Source: CAZEAN01 sp964510225 (GTDB lineage: Bacteria; Planctomycetota; Planctomycetia; Isosphaerales; Isosphaeraceae). From it: 58,750 bases of DNA. This document shows, piece after piece, positions 49,604 to 58,385 of this stretch (position 1 is the first letter of the stretch; each line of letters starts with the position of its first letter). A model generated the notes under the pieces. It did not search any database. It worked only from the letters and a program-made list of their open reading frames with translations, and was not told the origin of the DNA. Location: contig CAZEAN010000021.1 in NCBI GenBank assembly GCA_964510225.1, forward strand, positions 1-58,750, in the 5' to 3' direction. The position numbers were made by a program, and so were the translations under genes.

Positions 49604-51544
49604 ATGCTCGACTTGCTCTTCATAGGCCTTCTTCTCGCCTGGTCATGGCTTGTTGGCCGATCGATCTTACAACGATTGAATCATCTCCCGGAAACGAACG
49701 TCGATGCTGTTGCCTTGGCAACCACGCTTGGCCTGGGGGCAGCGTCGCTACTCACGTTCCTCCTTGCAGAGACCGGGATTCTCTCTCTGAGTAGTCTGCT
49801 CTCCACCTTCAGTGTGGCCTTGGCGATTGCCTTGATTCAAAGCTGGCCCCTTCCGCTCAGTAGTGTGAACGTTGTCCACCGCGTTCACTTAGGAGACTGG
49901 TCGAAAAGAAATCTCGGACAGCTTCACAGTCAGGAGCAGCAACACTGTAAGCCCCACTCTAAAAAAGAAAGAGATCTTTTAGGCGTTGGATTCGATGCAG
50001 CTTTTGCCTTGATTCTCTGCGCCACCTTTCTCGTGGCACTTGTTCCACCGACTGACGGCGACGCACTCTGTTACCATCTCCAAGTACCCAAGTTGATACT
50101 CGAACGCGGTTCCATGAGCTACGAACCGGATCTCCACGAAACGGTCTATCCGCTAGTGACGGAGATGCTCTACGCCATCGGTCTGGCCTTTCGGGGACCG
50201 GTCGCTTGTCGGTTGATTCAGTGGAGTCTCGGACTGCTGTTCGCAATGAATGTTAACGCACTCGCCCGTCCATTTTTGGGAAATCGTGCCCGCTGGGCAG
50301 GTACGATCGTAATCGGAGTACCTGCGATTTCGAATGGCATGGGAGCACCACTTATCGATGTTTCAATGGCTACTTTTGCTACTGCGGCTCTCGTGGCCTG
50401 GACGAGTTGGTTCGAACGCCCCACCCTTAGTGGCGCATGGATCACGGGGATCTTTGCCGGACTCGCGATCGGTGTAAAGTATCCGGCCTTGGTCTGGGTG
50501 GGTCTTCTAGGGCTCGGTATGCTGCTTACTTACCGAAAGATCGGTTGGAAACGTTTTGTCCAACACACCGCCATTTTTGCTACCGTAACACTCCTGATTG
50601 GAGGGTGTTGGTATTTGCGAGCCTGGTACTGGACCGGAAATCCGGTCCATCCTTTCTTCCGATCCTTCTTCGGTAGCGGTTTCGATGTCGTCCTCGCTGA
50701 CGATAAACGGCCGATGACAGCGACTTTCAGTAACCTCATTACCCTACTAGGACCGCTTACACTTCAACCAACACGATTCGATAGTCTCTCACATCAGATC
50801 GGACCGGCCTTTCTTCTCTTCCTTCCTGCCCTAGTGCTCTGGCGTCCTCCTCGGAAGCTCTGGGGATTGCTTGCGTTCGCCTTCGTGTTCCTCACTCTCT
50901 GCTTCGTACATCGGCAGAGCCCTCGCTTTGTACTCCCTGCCTTTGGACCGATGGCTCTCGGTGTCGGATGGCTTACGGATCGATGGTCACGCAACCGTCG
51001 GTTCGGATCACGACTGCTGGTCACTGGGGTGTTATTGGTTGTGGGCTTCCAAGCGCTGATCGCACTCTCAAGGGTCCGTCACGGACTCGAAGTTTCGGTC
51101 GGATTGCAGTCTCGTCATGATTACTTGATGGAGCACGAGTCGACCTATCGAGTCGGCCGGTGGATTGATTCACACCTCGACGACAACAGTCGGCTCATCG
51201 GTCAAGATCACCGCGGATTTTACATCCCTCGCTACTATGCGATGGAAAAAGCACACCGACGACGAACCGGACTCGGAAGCAGAGGCGAAGGATCGGCCGA
51301 GATTGTACAGCAGTTTCGATCGAACGGGTTCACTCACTTGTTGCTCTGCCCTCCAGAGCCTCTCGATGCGGTTGAGTTTGATCCTACACTGAACGGGCTC
51401 ATCGATGATTGGCTGGCGACTCACCGGCCGATCTACCAAGAGTCAATCACTGATGGTGATGGTGTGACGCGCCATTACTCGATCTACGAACTGAATCCTC
51501 CGATTTCGACTGCTAATTCGACATCCGGGGAACACTGCGAATGA
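49604..51544 (+). CDS. GT-C type membrane glycosyltransferase (GT39/ArnT-like)
   Basis: 646 residues with about 12 membrane helices. After two or three N-terminal helices and a hydrophilic loop, the first external loop carries LVPPTDGDALCYHLQVPKLI, matching the D-x-D-x-x-x-Y-H catalytic loop of GT-C enzymes that use polyprenyl-phosphate sugars. Further helices include AWITGIFAGLAIGVKYPALV and TLLIGGCWYLRAWYWTGNPV, then P-F-F-R-S. The C-terminal 120 residues are soluble. A role in transferring sugar to a lipid or glycan outside the inner membrane is likely. It ends by overlapping the CDP-alcohol phosphotransferase gene by four bases (ATGA). Confidence 0.85.
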   Translation: MLDLLFIGLLLAWSWLVGRSILQRLNHLPETNVDAVALATTLGLGAASLLTFLLAETGILSLSSLLSTFSVALAIALIQSWPLPLSSVNVVHRVHLGDWSKRNLGQLHSQEQQHCKPHSKKERDLLGVGFDAAFALILCATFLVALVPPTDGDALCYHLQVPKLILERGSMSYEPDLHETVYPLVTEMLYAIGLAFRGPVACRLIQWSLGLLFAMNVNALARPFLGNRARWAGTIVIGVPAISNGMGAPLIDVSMATFATAALVAWTSWFERPTLSGAWITGIFAGLAIGVKYPALVWVGLLGLGMLLTYRKIGWKRFVQHTAIFATVTLLIGGCWYLRAWYWTGNPVHPFFRSFFGSGFDVVLADDKRPMTATFSNLITLLGPLTLQPTRFDSLSHQIGPAFLLFLPALVLWRPPRKLWGLLAFAFVFLTLCFVHRQSPRFVLPAFGPMALGVGWLTDRWSRNRRFGSRLLVTGVLLVVGFQALIALSRVRHGLEVSVGLQSRHDYLMEHESTYRVGRWIDSHLDDNSRLIGQDHRGFYIPRYYAMEKAHRRRTGLGSRGEGSAEIVQQFRSNGFTHLLLCPPEPLDAVEFDPTLNGLIDDWLATHRPIYQESITDGDGVTRHYSIYELNPPISTANSTSGEHCE

Positions 51545-52479
51545 ATCGACTGTACAGACGACCGTCCCTTGCCGCCCTTCGACAAGCCGAACTACAGAGC
51601 GATGATGCTCGGATCGGGAACTGGCTCGCACGCTACTTCGCTCGACCAACTGCCGTCTATGGCACCTGGCTCGCCACGCGCCTCGGTCTTTCGGCTCACT
51701 CGGTAACACTCGCTTCGCTACTAACCGCCCTGTTTGGGGTCCTTCTTATTGGTACTGGATCACCCCTTGGGTTCCTTCTGGGCGTCTACTGCCAATTTCT
51801 AGCGTTCTGGCTTGATCGGGTTGATGGGCAGATCGCCCGATGGACCAATACCACGAGTCTCAGCGGTGTCTATTTTGATTATCTGATGCATCATCTCGTG
51901 ACTCTGTGTCTCGGATTCGGTCTCGGGTATGGCCTAGCGGTAGAGACCGGTGCCCTTTACTGGAATGCCGCCGGTGCAGCGGCAGCAATTGGCTGGGCCA
52001 CCCTTAGTTTTCATCACGACACTCGCTACAAGGCGTTCTTTCAACCGCTGAAGAGAGCAACGGGGGCCTTTCTCGTCAAAGGTGGGGCAGGTGGGCGTCC
52101 TACACTTCCGTCACCATGGCCTCGTCAAGGACTCAGACGGTTCACGTGGCCTGCATACAAGTCTTGTGAGCAACACATGGTGTTGACGGCACTTGGTCTG
52201 ATTGCAGTTGTCGGGAGCGTAGCTCCAACCACAGGAGTCTGGCTTAAGGCCCTCTATCTTGCGACGATGGCGGTAATCGCTCCGATCCTTGCAATGGCTC
52301 GGATCAGCCGTGCCATTCGAGTCTGTTCGGCTGAAGAGGAATTTGCCGCTTGGTTTGTACCGGTGGTCGACGAATCTCGACTCCGGCAAGACGGCCAGCA
52401 CACTCACTTCGTGACGAAGGCCCAGCACAATGACGCCGATCACCCTCGAACACCTGCCACCGATGCCACGCAGTCGTAA
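51541..52479 (+). CDS. CDP-alcohol phosphatidyltransferase family protein, variant motif
   Basis: 312 residues. The family joins a CDP-activated alcohol to a second alcohol at the membrane. The signature D-x-x-D-G-x-x-A-R-x8-G-x3-D-x3-D appears as D-R-V-D-G-Q-I-A-R then eight residues, G-V-Y-F-D-Y-L-M-H, about residues 97-122. The final Asp, thought to act as base in characterised members, is His here. Six or so membrane helices are visible (VTLASLLTALFGVLLIGTG, PLGFLLGVYCQFLAFWL, MVLTALGLIAVVGSVAP). It is the fourth gene of the glycan/lipid cluster and may make a phosphodiester-linked head group. Confidence 0.85.
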   Translation: MNRLYRRPSLAALRQAELQSDDARIGNWLARYFARPTAVYGTWLATRLGLSAHSVTLASLLTALFGVLLIGTGSPLGFLLGVYCQFLAFWLDRVDGQIARWTNTTSLSGVYFDYLMHHLVTLCLGFGLGYGLAVETGALYWNAAGAAAAIGWATLSFHHDTRYKAFFQPLKRATGAFLVKGGAGGRPTLPSPWPRQGLRRFTWPAYKSCEQHMVLTALGLIAVVGSVAPTTGVWLKALYLATMAVIAPILAMARISRAIRVCSAEEEFAAWFVPVVDESRLRQDGQHTHFVTKAQHNDADHPRTPATDATQS

Positions 52480-53521
52480 CCTCGGGATCGGAGTTGTTGG
52501 TGCTGGATTCATTGTTCGCGACTGTCATCTGGTTGCCTACGAAAACGTAGGTTTTCAGGTCCTGGCGATTACGTCACGGACTCGGTCGACTGCTGAAGAG
52601 GTTGCCCAAGCGCGCAAGATTCCAAAAGTGGTCGATTCGGTCGAAGCGCTTCTCGACGATCGTGAGATCGCAATCATTGACGTTGCAGTCCCTCCTCAGG
52701 ATCAACCCAATATCATCCGACGGATCGTTGCCCATCCAAGGAAGCCACAAGGGATTCTCGCTCAGAAGCCGTTAGCGATGTCGGTTCAGGAGGGCCGAGA
52801 ACTGGTTGAGCTTTGTCAACGTAATAATGTATTGCTGCAAGTGAACCAGAACATGCGTCATGATCACTCAGTCCGGGCCCTGAAGCAGCTCATCGACCAC
52901 AAGATTCTTGGTGATCCTGTCCTCGCCACGATCGAGATGCGCGCGATCCCTCATTGGATGCCTTGGGCAGCGGGCTTACACTCACTCTCTACCTTTATCA
53001 TGAGTATCCACCATCTGGACACTCTCCGTTACTGGCTCGGCGACCCCATCCGGGTTCTCGCAAGCACTCGTCCCGATCCAAGAACGAAGTTTGCACACCG
53101 CGATGGTATTAACCTGATTATTCTTGAATTTGAAAGTGGTGCTCGAGCGAGCACATGGGACGACGTCTGGACAGGACCTGCACGTGAAGGATCAGGATCC
53201 GAAATCAGTATTCAATGGCGGTTCGAAGGAACAGATGGACTTGCCCTCGGTACCATTGGTTGGCCTGGCTGGCCTGATCACGTTCCGAGCACCATCGACT
53301 ACACAACTGTCCAAGATCAAGGAAACTGGCATCGCCCGCGATGGCCTGAAGCCTGGTTCCCTGATGCCTTTGTCGGTCCGATGGCAGATCTCATGATCGC
53401 GATCGAATCCGGGACGACTCCGGAGATCTCAGGTGAGGACAATCTCCGGACGCTCGCTCTCTGTGAGGCCGTCTTCCAAGCGTCAACGACCCATCAGGTT
53501 GTCGAATTCACCGCCCCCTGA
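52463..53521 (+). CDS. Gfo/Idh/MocA-family oxidoreductase
   Basis: About 352 residues from the Met at 52463; an ATG at 52430 is possible and would overlap the previous gene by 50 bp. The nucleotide fold begins NLGIGVVGAGFIVRDCHL, and the next strand is IAIIDVAVPPQDQPNIIRRI. The catalytic Lys motif, usually E-K-P, reads A-Q-K-P-L-A. The C-terminal domain has VNQNMRHDHSVRALKQLI and SIHHLDTLRYWLGDPIRVLA with the active-site His. These enzymes oxidise or epimerise sugars with NAD(P). In the cluster it may make the sugar used by the glycosyltransferase. It ends 39 bp inside the convergent mocA. Confidence 0.87.
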   Translation: MPRSRNLGIGVVGAGFIVRDCHLVAYENVGFQVLAITSRTRSTAEEVAQARKIPKVVDSVEALLDDREIAIIDVAVPPQDQPNIIRRIVAHPRKPQGILAQKPLAMSVQEGRELVELCQRNNVLLQVNQNMRHDHSVRALKQLIDHKILGDPVLATIEMRAIPHWMPWAAGLHSLSTFIMSIHHLDTLRYWLGDPIRVLASTRPDPRTKFAHRDGINLIILEFESGARASTWDDVWTGPAREGSGSEISIQWRFEGTDGLALGTIGWPGWPDHVPSTIDYTTVQDQGNWHRPRWPEAWFPDAFVGPMADLMIAIESGTTPEISGEDNLRTLALCEAVFQASTTHQVVEFTAP

Positions 53522-54124
53522 TTTACTGGTCCAGGTTCGGTATTCTTCAGGAGTATCAAGATCCTGTGCTGTACCAGGTTCATCGAGAGGAAGCAACTCA
53601 AGGCGGTCGGGATGGCGTTCCCTGAGTGCATTGATCCCCAGTCCTTCGGGGAGTCTTGGAATCGAGCGTGCAAGATCAGGAGGCAGTGCAATCGGGTGTC
53701 CACGCCGGTTGCCATAGATCGGGACAACCATCCGGCTTGGATCAGCCCGATAATGGCAAACAACGGCTCCGACCAGAGAACCCGAGAGTCCGATACTGTC
53801 ACCGGGTGTGATCACTAACCCATCGTAATCCGGGGCGACTCTCTTAAGGATCTCCAAACCAACCTCGACAGTGCTCCGCATATCCGTGGTCAGTTGCGGA
53901 ACGAGGACCACCATTGCACCGGCGGCTTCAACCGCAGTTCCCAGTGCAGTTGCACCTGGTTGATCCGCAGGAGGACCAACAACGACCACCCGATCGACAC
54001 CACCTGAGTGAAGGGCGTCCACAACAATGCTGATCACGGGTCTACCATCAGGGCCAGGTAAGGTCAGCTTGGGTCTCCCCATCCGTCGACTCGCCCCTGC
54101 AGCGGGAACAATGCCGACAATCAC
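53483..54124 (-). CDS. MocA-like nucleotidyltransferase (molybdenum cofactor cytidylyltransferase)
   Basis: 213 residues. NTP-transferase signature VGIVPAAGASRRMGRPKLTL with the G-x-x-R-M-G-x-x-K loop. The metal-binding D-x-x segment reads DGLVITPGDSIGLSGSLVGA, where MocA usually has D-Q-P. The end has YGNRRGHPIALPPDLA and a D-x-D-T-P-E-E-Y pattern (LDTPEEYRTW). MocA adds CMP to molybdopterin-Mo for xanthine-dehydrogenase-type enzymes. The gene starts four bases inside the end of xdhC, which supports the assignment. No molybdenum hydroxylase is in the window. Confidence 0.85.
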   Translation of the reverse strand: MIVGIVPAAGASRRMGRPKLTLPGPDGRPVISIVVDALHSGGVDRVVVVGPPADQPGATALGTAVEAAGAMVVLVPQLTTDMRSTVEVGLEILKRVAPDYDGLVITPGDSIGLSGSLVGAVVCHYRADPSRMVVPIYGNRRGHPIALPPDLARSIPRLPEGLGINALRERHPDRLELLPLDEPGTAQDLDTPEEYRTWTSKSGGGEFDNLMGR

Positions 54125-55236
54125 GACGTTGGCACCGTGAAATCTGTAGATGCACGGTTTGCGGAAGCTCGATCAGCCATGACGTTGGCCTCGACGGCTC
54201 CAGGGCCGAGATTTCGACGTGCAATCAATTGAGCAACAACACTGACCGCAATCTCTGGGACGGTTTGTGAACCGATGGGCACCCCGATCGGAGCAGTGAC
54301 ACGCGCTAAGTCCGACTCGGCGATCCCTTGAGTGCGTAGTTCCTCAAAGATCAGGCGGATTTTGCGTTTACTGCCGATCAGACCCACATACGACGCCTCC
54401 GTCGGCGCCAAGTAATAGAGAGCTTCTTGGTCATGACCATGCCCTCGAGTCACTACCAAGGCATAAGTGTGCGGGGTCATCTCAAGGTCGGGGAGGACTT
54501 CATCCATCGGCCCCACGATGAATCGACTCGCGCTGGGAAATCGCTCGGGGTTGGCGTATTGAGCCCGATCATCAACCACCCAGATATCGAAATCAGCATC
54601 AGCGGCCAAGGTGGCGACTGCTTGGCCGACATGGCCAGCACCGACAATAACCAGACGGATCCGAGGCAAGACAGGGAGAATGGCGACCCCACCCTTCGAG
54701 GACACTTTCGGCCGCTTTTCGACCGGTTCGACACGATCGAGGATCGCTGGGGTCGGTTCCACCACTGGCCAGGACGCAACTAAATGTGCCGTAGGATTGA
54801 AGAGGAAGCGCGCACCGAGCGGTTCGATCCCGGTCCGTTCCGGGTCGATCGATACGGCTTCAATAAGACCATCGCCATCATGAAGTAACTGCTGATAGGC
54901 TCTAAAGTAAGATGCGGCCTCAGGTCCTCGGAGCGCTTCCGCGAGAATCACCATCTTACCACCGCAGATCAATCCATCGGCCCAAGCGTAGTCATGGTCA
55001 AGGATAAAGGTATGAGGTTCGGCACCCGTTTGACCGATCCGTCGAATCACCTTCTGCTTGACTTCATTCTCGACACAACCTCCGCCAAGAGTACCGACTT
55101 GGCCACCGTCCGGATCGACCAGCATCATCGCGCCGGCTTTCTGCGGGGTTGAGCCTTTGGTCTCAACCACTTGGCAAAAGAGGGCCTCACGACCGTCGTC
55201 TAAGAGAGTGGTTAAGCGAGTCAGTACATCGTTCAT
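54121..55236 (-). CDS. XdhC/CoxI-family molybdenum-enzyme accessory protein
   Basis: About 371 residues from the Met at 55236 (M-N-D-V-L-T-R-L); the upstream frame to 55359 lacks support. The XdhC N-terminal domain has ALFCQVVETKGSTPQKAGAM and GTLGGGCVENEVKQKVIRRI, with the Cys that in related proteins binds cofactor. The Rossmann domain starts IRLVIVGAGHVGQAVATLAA and ends with ASYVGLIGSKRKIRLIFEEL. It inserts sulfurated molybdenum cofactor into xanthine-dehydrogenase-like enzymes. It overlaps mocA (ATGA), so the two form an operon. The client enzyme must be encoded elsewhere. Confidence 0.9.
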   Translation of the reverse strand: MNDVLTRLTTLLDDGREALFCQVVETKGSTPQKAGAMMLVDPDGGQVGTLGGGCVENEVKQKVIRRIGQTGAEPHTFILDHDYAWADGLICGGKMVILAEALRGPEAASYFRAYQQLLHDGDGLIEAVSIDPERTGIEPLGARFLFNPTAHLVASWPVVEPTPAILDRVEPVEKRPKVSSKGGVAILPVLPRIRLVIVGAGHVGQAVATLAADADFDIWVVDDRAQYANPERFPSASRFIVGPMDEVLPDLEMTPHTYALVVTRGHGHDQEALYYLAPTEASYVGLIGSKRKIRLIFEELRTQGIAESDLARVTAPIGVPIGSQTVPEIAVSVVAQLIARRNLGPGAVEANVMADRASANRASTDFTVPTS

Positions 55237-55580
55237 GGCGTGTCGATACTGAAAAGAGAATCGAGCGGTTTGGATTGGAGGATTTCTCCAGGCTAGCCAC
55301 CAGTGCAAACCTCCGACAAGAGATCTGGAGCTTGAACCCGAGAATCTTGATCTATCCAAACGTTATGATTGTTGATCATCATGGATCGGCTCAACTCAAG
55401 GAGTAGCGCTCGGCGTTCTCATGCCACTCCCGAAACGGTCACTTGGCATCGAGACCATCCTGTAAAATCAAGAGGCGCGCCTCGAACCTGAACGCTACGA
55501 TGATAATAACAAAGGCGGTCAGTTCTCGTTGAGGTGCCAGACGATGATTAAACTTAATTAAGAACGATAAGGAGACTGAT
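55237..55580. other. Divergent promoter region, xdhC versus bpX6-like gene
   Basis: No gene seen. The right end is AT-rich (about 55540-55565) and carries AAGGAG six bases before the GTG start at 55581. No clear operator or terminator was recognised. Confidence 0.4.
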
Positions 55581-58385
55581 GTGAGCGACGGGGCGTTGCC
55601 GGACTGCATCCCAATCCGATTACCGTTGGTGATCCGAAAATCGTCGGATGTGATGCCAACCGATGCATTCTTGCTTGAGGGTCAACAGTCGGAATCGGCG
55701 CTAAGGCTCTACGGAGCGTTGGCGGATCAGAGTCGTCGAAGGCCCTCGATTTTCGAGGTCGCCTGCGGACTCCTTATCGAGACTGCCGAGCCGACTCGGA
55801 TGACCTGGCCTGGTGCATCTCGGTTGCGCCGACTCTGTCCGCGACTCTTTGTCCCGATTGATGCCGAATTGCAGCCGGCCTTGCTGCAAGATGAACTTGC
55901 TGGACTGACGAGAGACCGAGGACTCGTTTTCCTCCCGGGCAGTCGTGTCTTGATGTTTGAGCCCGGCCAGCCAGTCCCGCTCTCGATGCTCCTCGAAGTT
56001 CGTCGCGCAACGACTCCGGCCTGGGAAGCCCCTCCAGAGCCACCGACTCGGGCCGATCGGATCGAGGAGATCGTATTTGAGCCGTTGGTCCCACCAATTG
56101 AAACGGTCTTGGAAGAAGGGAACGAAGACGTCGGGAACGAAGAGATTCGACCACCTGATACCGACCCAGCCCGCAAAGCGCTGGGCGGGGCAACAATGGG
56201 GATCGGCCGAGGGATGATCTGGCTCGGCCAGACCCTCGGCATCCAGGGGTTAGCGAAACTCGGCTCTGAATGGGTCGGTTCGGCGCTGTCGATGGTCCCT
56301 CGGCTCAGTGAAGGTTTACTCGGCAAGCAGGAAGGGGCACTCCGCGACCTTCTCCGTGAATTTCGTGAAGGGAACGTTGAGGAAGCCCTCCGTCGGGCAC
56401 TTCCGTTGGGTAAAGGGAGCGAACGTGGAGCTTCGGTCGCCCAATCAGCCGACCTCCCACACCATGAAACCCGATACTCGCTTCCCGATATTCTAGGTTC
56501 AGCCTCCACTGGTTCGTCATCCTATTGGTTTGGCGGTTTTGATCTTCAGCAGGAATTGACCCAGGAGTACCGCAAGGCCGCCGAGAAAGCAGCGCGTCGA
56601 GGTGACTATCGGCGTGCGGCATTCATTTATGCCAAGCTCCTCGAAGACTACCGATTGGCCGCGACCGTCCTAATGCAGGGTGGACTGCCCCGTGATGCCG
56701 CCCTGATCTACCTTGAGAAACTGAATGATCGCGCCGCGGCGGCTCGGGCATTTGAGGCCGCCGGAGATTTCGATCGCGCATTGACCCTTTACCGGGGCCT
56801 TGAGCAATTCGAAGCTGCCGGCGATTTGCTAACTCGTCTCGGTGAACCAGACCAGGCACTTGAAGCCTATCGAGAAGCGGCTGACTTGCTCGTGTATCGA
56901 GAGAGCAACCCGCTCCGCGCCGGTGAGCTGATCCAACGGAAGGCTCGGCGATCCGATATCGCCACCGTCTACTTCCAGTCCGGTTGGGAAACCCGACCTT
57001 GGAACGGTGCCGTTGGTTGTGCGATTGCCCTCGCGCAATACTACACCACCGAGGGAGATCTCCAGGGGCTCGGTAGGCTGACCACCGAAGCAGACGACTT
57101 CTTCGAACAGATCGGGGACGATGCGAACGCCGGTCGGTTCTACAACGAACTCGCCAGGCTCGCCGAGTTCCCGACACTTGCCTCAATGCGGGATGACCTC
57201 CGTGATCAGGCTCGGCTCGGTCTCGCGGGGACCCTCCGACGCCAGCTTGGCACTCGACAAGTGACCGCCGGACTCGTCAATTCGCTCTTCGGAGTCGCTC
57301 AGGGATGGCCAGTTGGATTAGTCCACGATGCAGAAGTTGCCGCCCAGGGGATGAAACAACAGTCGATCGAGCATTCCGAACCACATACTAAAGTCACTCG
57401 AAGAAATCGGGCTCAAATTGCTGATGGCACGATCGAGACGATAGCCCTAGCCTCTGAGGTTGTCCCAGGGTCGGGATACGTCTTTCTCGGCATGGAACAT
57501 GGCGTTGTGATTCGATTCAATCCGGCCACGGGTGAATCGAACGTCGTGGCGCGCTACGAACTCCCTGTACGCTCCATCAGTATTGGCCAGGGTGGTCGGA
57601 TGCTAACTGTTCTCTGGCATGATAAGTATACTGGTCGGACGATACTCGCCGCTTACCTTGACCAAGGCAACGGCCGCTACAAAATGACGGAGGGTCGTCG
57701 CGAACACGCCAAGGCATCAACATTAAGCTTGCCAACACTCCTTCCTGGAACGACCCGGATGGACCTCACTGCGTACTGGAATGGGGGACAGTATCTGCTT
57801 CTCCGAGGACCCCGACTCCTTCCCCAGGCAGAAGTAGTGACTGAAGATCAAGAGGAACTCACGGGCAATGCGCTCTTAGTTGACTCTCCGCATTGGCAGT
57901 TCCCCCGGATTCTCGAATTCGGATTGCCGGGCTATTGGAACACCATCACCGTCAATCAGGAGAGTGAAACAGTACCCGTACCTTGGACGTTGCACACACC
58001 TTCGCAAGGGACGCTGAATTGGACTTGGCACTACTACACTCCTCGGAAACTCGCGATTATTGGACTCGGTCCTCATGGAGTGGTTCACTACACCCTACTG
58101 ATGATTACTGAGGACGGCATCCAACATCGTGAAACACACTCAACCGAATTGGGCGATCTTCATTACCAAGCCGTTAACTTCATCCGTCCTGGCTTGATCA
58201 TTGCGTTGAAGCAGCACTCCGTCTCCTGGCTCCGCCCCAGTGCCACGCGTCTCCATCGCGTTGCTACAACACAATTCGACCCCAGCGCACCAGTGATCGG
58301 GGCCTTCCCCTCACGCTCCACCAATAGCCTGGTGATCGTGGGGTCCGATGGTTGGATCGAGCGCGTGCCACTCCTCCGCGATTAA
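55581..58385 (+). CDS. TPR and beta-propeller protein, bpX6-like (MoxR-vWA ternary system)
   Basis: 934 residues; GTG start with AAGGAG six bases upstream. The first 170 residues (PIRLPLVIRKSSDVMPTDAF, RDRGLVFLPGSRVLMFEPGQ) resemble the bpX6 domain of the MoxR-vWA-beta-propeller ternary systems known from planctomycetes and other complex bacteria. An acidic linker, an amphipathic Gly-rich segment (about 205-235) and TPR-like repeats follow (YRKAAEKAARRGDYRRAAFI, AARAFEAAGDFDRALTLYRG, QFEAAGDLLTRLGEPDQALE). The last 330 residues are beta-rich with Trp-containing blades (VPGSGYVFLGMEHGVVIRFN, LNWTWHYYTPRKLAIIGLGP), probably a propeller. The expected MoxR and vWA partners would lie past the window. 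The family call is from memory and needs a profile search. Confidence 0.6.
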   Translation: MSDGALPDCIPIRLPLVIRKSSDVMPTDAFLLEGQQSESALRLYGALADQSRRRPSIFEVACGLLIETAEPTRMTWPGASRLRRLCPRLFVPIDAELQPALLQDELAGLTRDRGLVFLPGSRVLMFEPGQPVPLSMLLEVRRATTPAWEAPPEPPTRADRIEEIVFEPLVPPIETVLEEGNEDVGNEEIRPPDTDPARKALGGATMGIGRGMIWLGQTLGIQGLAKLGSEWVGSALSMVPRLSEGLLGKQEGALRDLLREFREGNVEEALRRALPLGKGSERGASVAQSADLPHHETRYSLPDILGSASTGSSSYWFGGFDLQQELTQEYRKAAEKAARRGDYRRAAFIYAKLLEDYRLAATVLMQGGLPRDAALIYLEKLNDRAAAARAFEAAGDFDRALTLYRGLEQFEAAGDLLTRLGEPDQALEAYREAADLLVYRESNPLRAGELIQRKARRSDIATVYFQSGWETRPWNGAVGCAIALAQYYTTEGDLQGLGRLTTEADDFFEQIGDDANAGRFYNELARLAEFPTLASMRDDLRDQARLGLAGTLRRQLGTRQVTAGLVNSLFGVAQGWPVGLVHDAEVAAQGMKQQSIEHSEPHTKVTRRNRAQIADGTIETIALASEVVPGSGYVFLGMEHGVVIRFNPATGESNVVARYELPVRSISIGQGGRMLTVLWHDKYTGRTILAAYLDQGNGRYKMTEGRREHAKASTLSLPTLLPGTTRMDLTAYWNGGQYLLLRGPRLLPQAEVVTEDQEELTGNALLVDSPHWQFPRILEFGLPGYWNTITVNQESETVPVPWTLHTPSQGTLNWTWHYYTPRKLAIIGLGPHGVVHYTLLMITEDGIQHRETHSTELGDLHYQAVNFIRPGLIIALKQHSVSWLRPSATRLHRVATTQFDPSAPVIGAFPSRSTNSLVIVGSDGWIERVPLLRD

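Noticed and set aside
55727..56509. A 260-codon minus-strand ORF inside the bpX6-like gene
   Set aside because: Its product is Ser/Arg/Pro rich with no structure, the usual shadow of a gene on the other strand.
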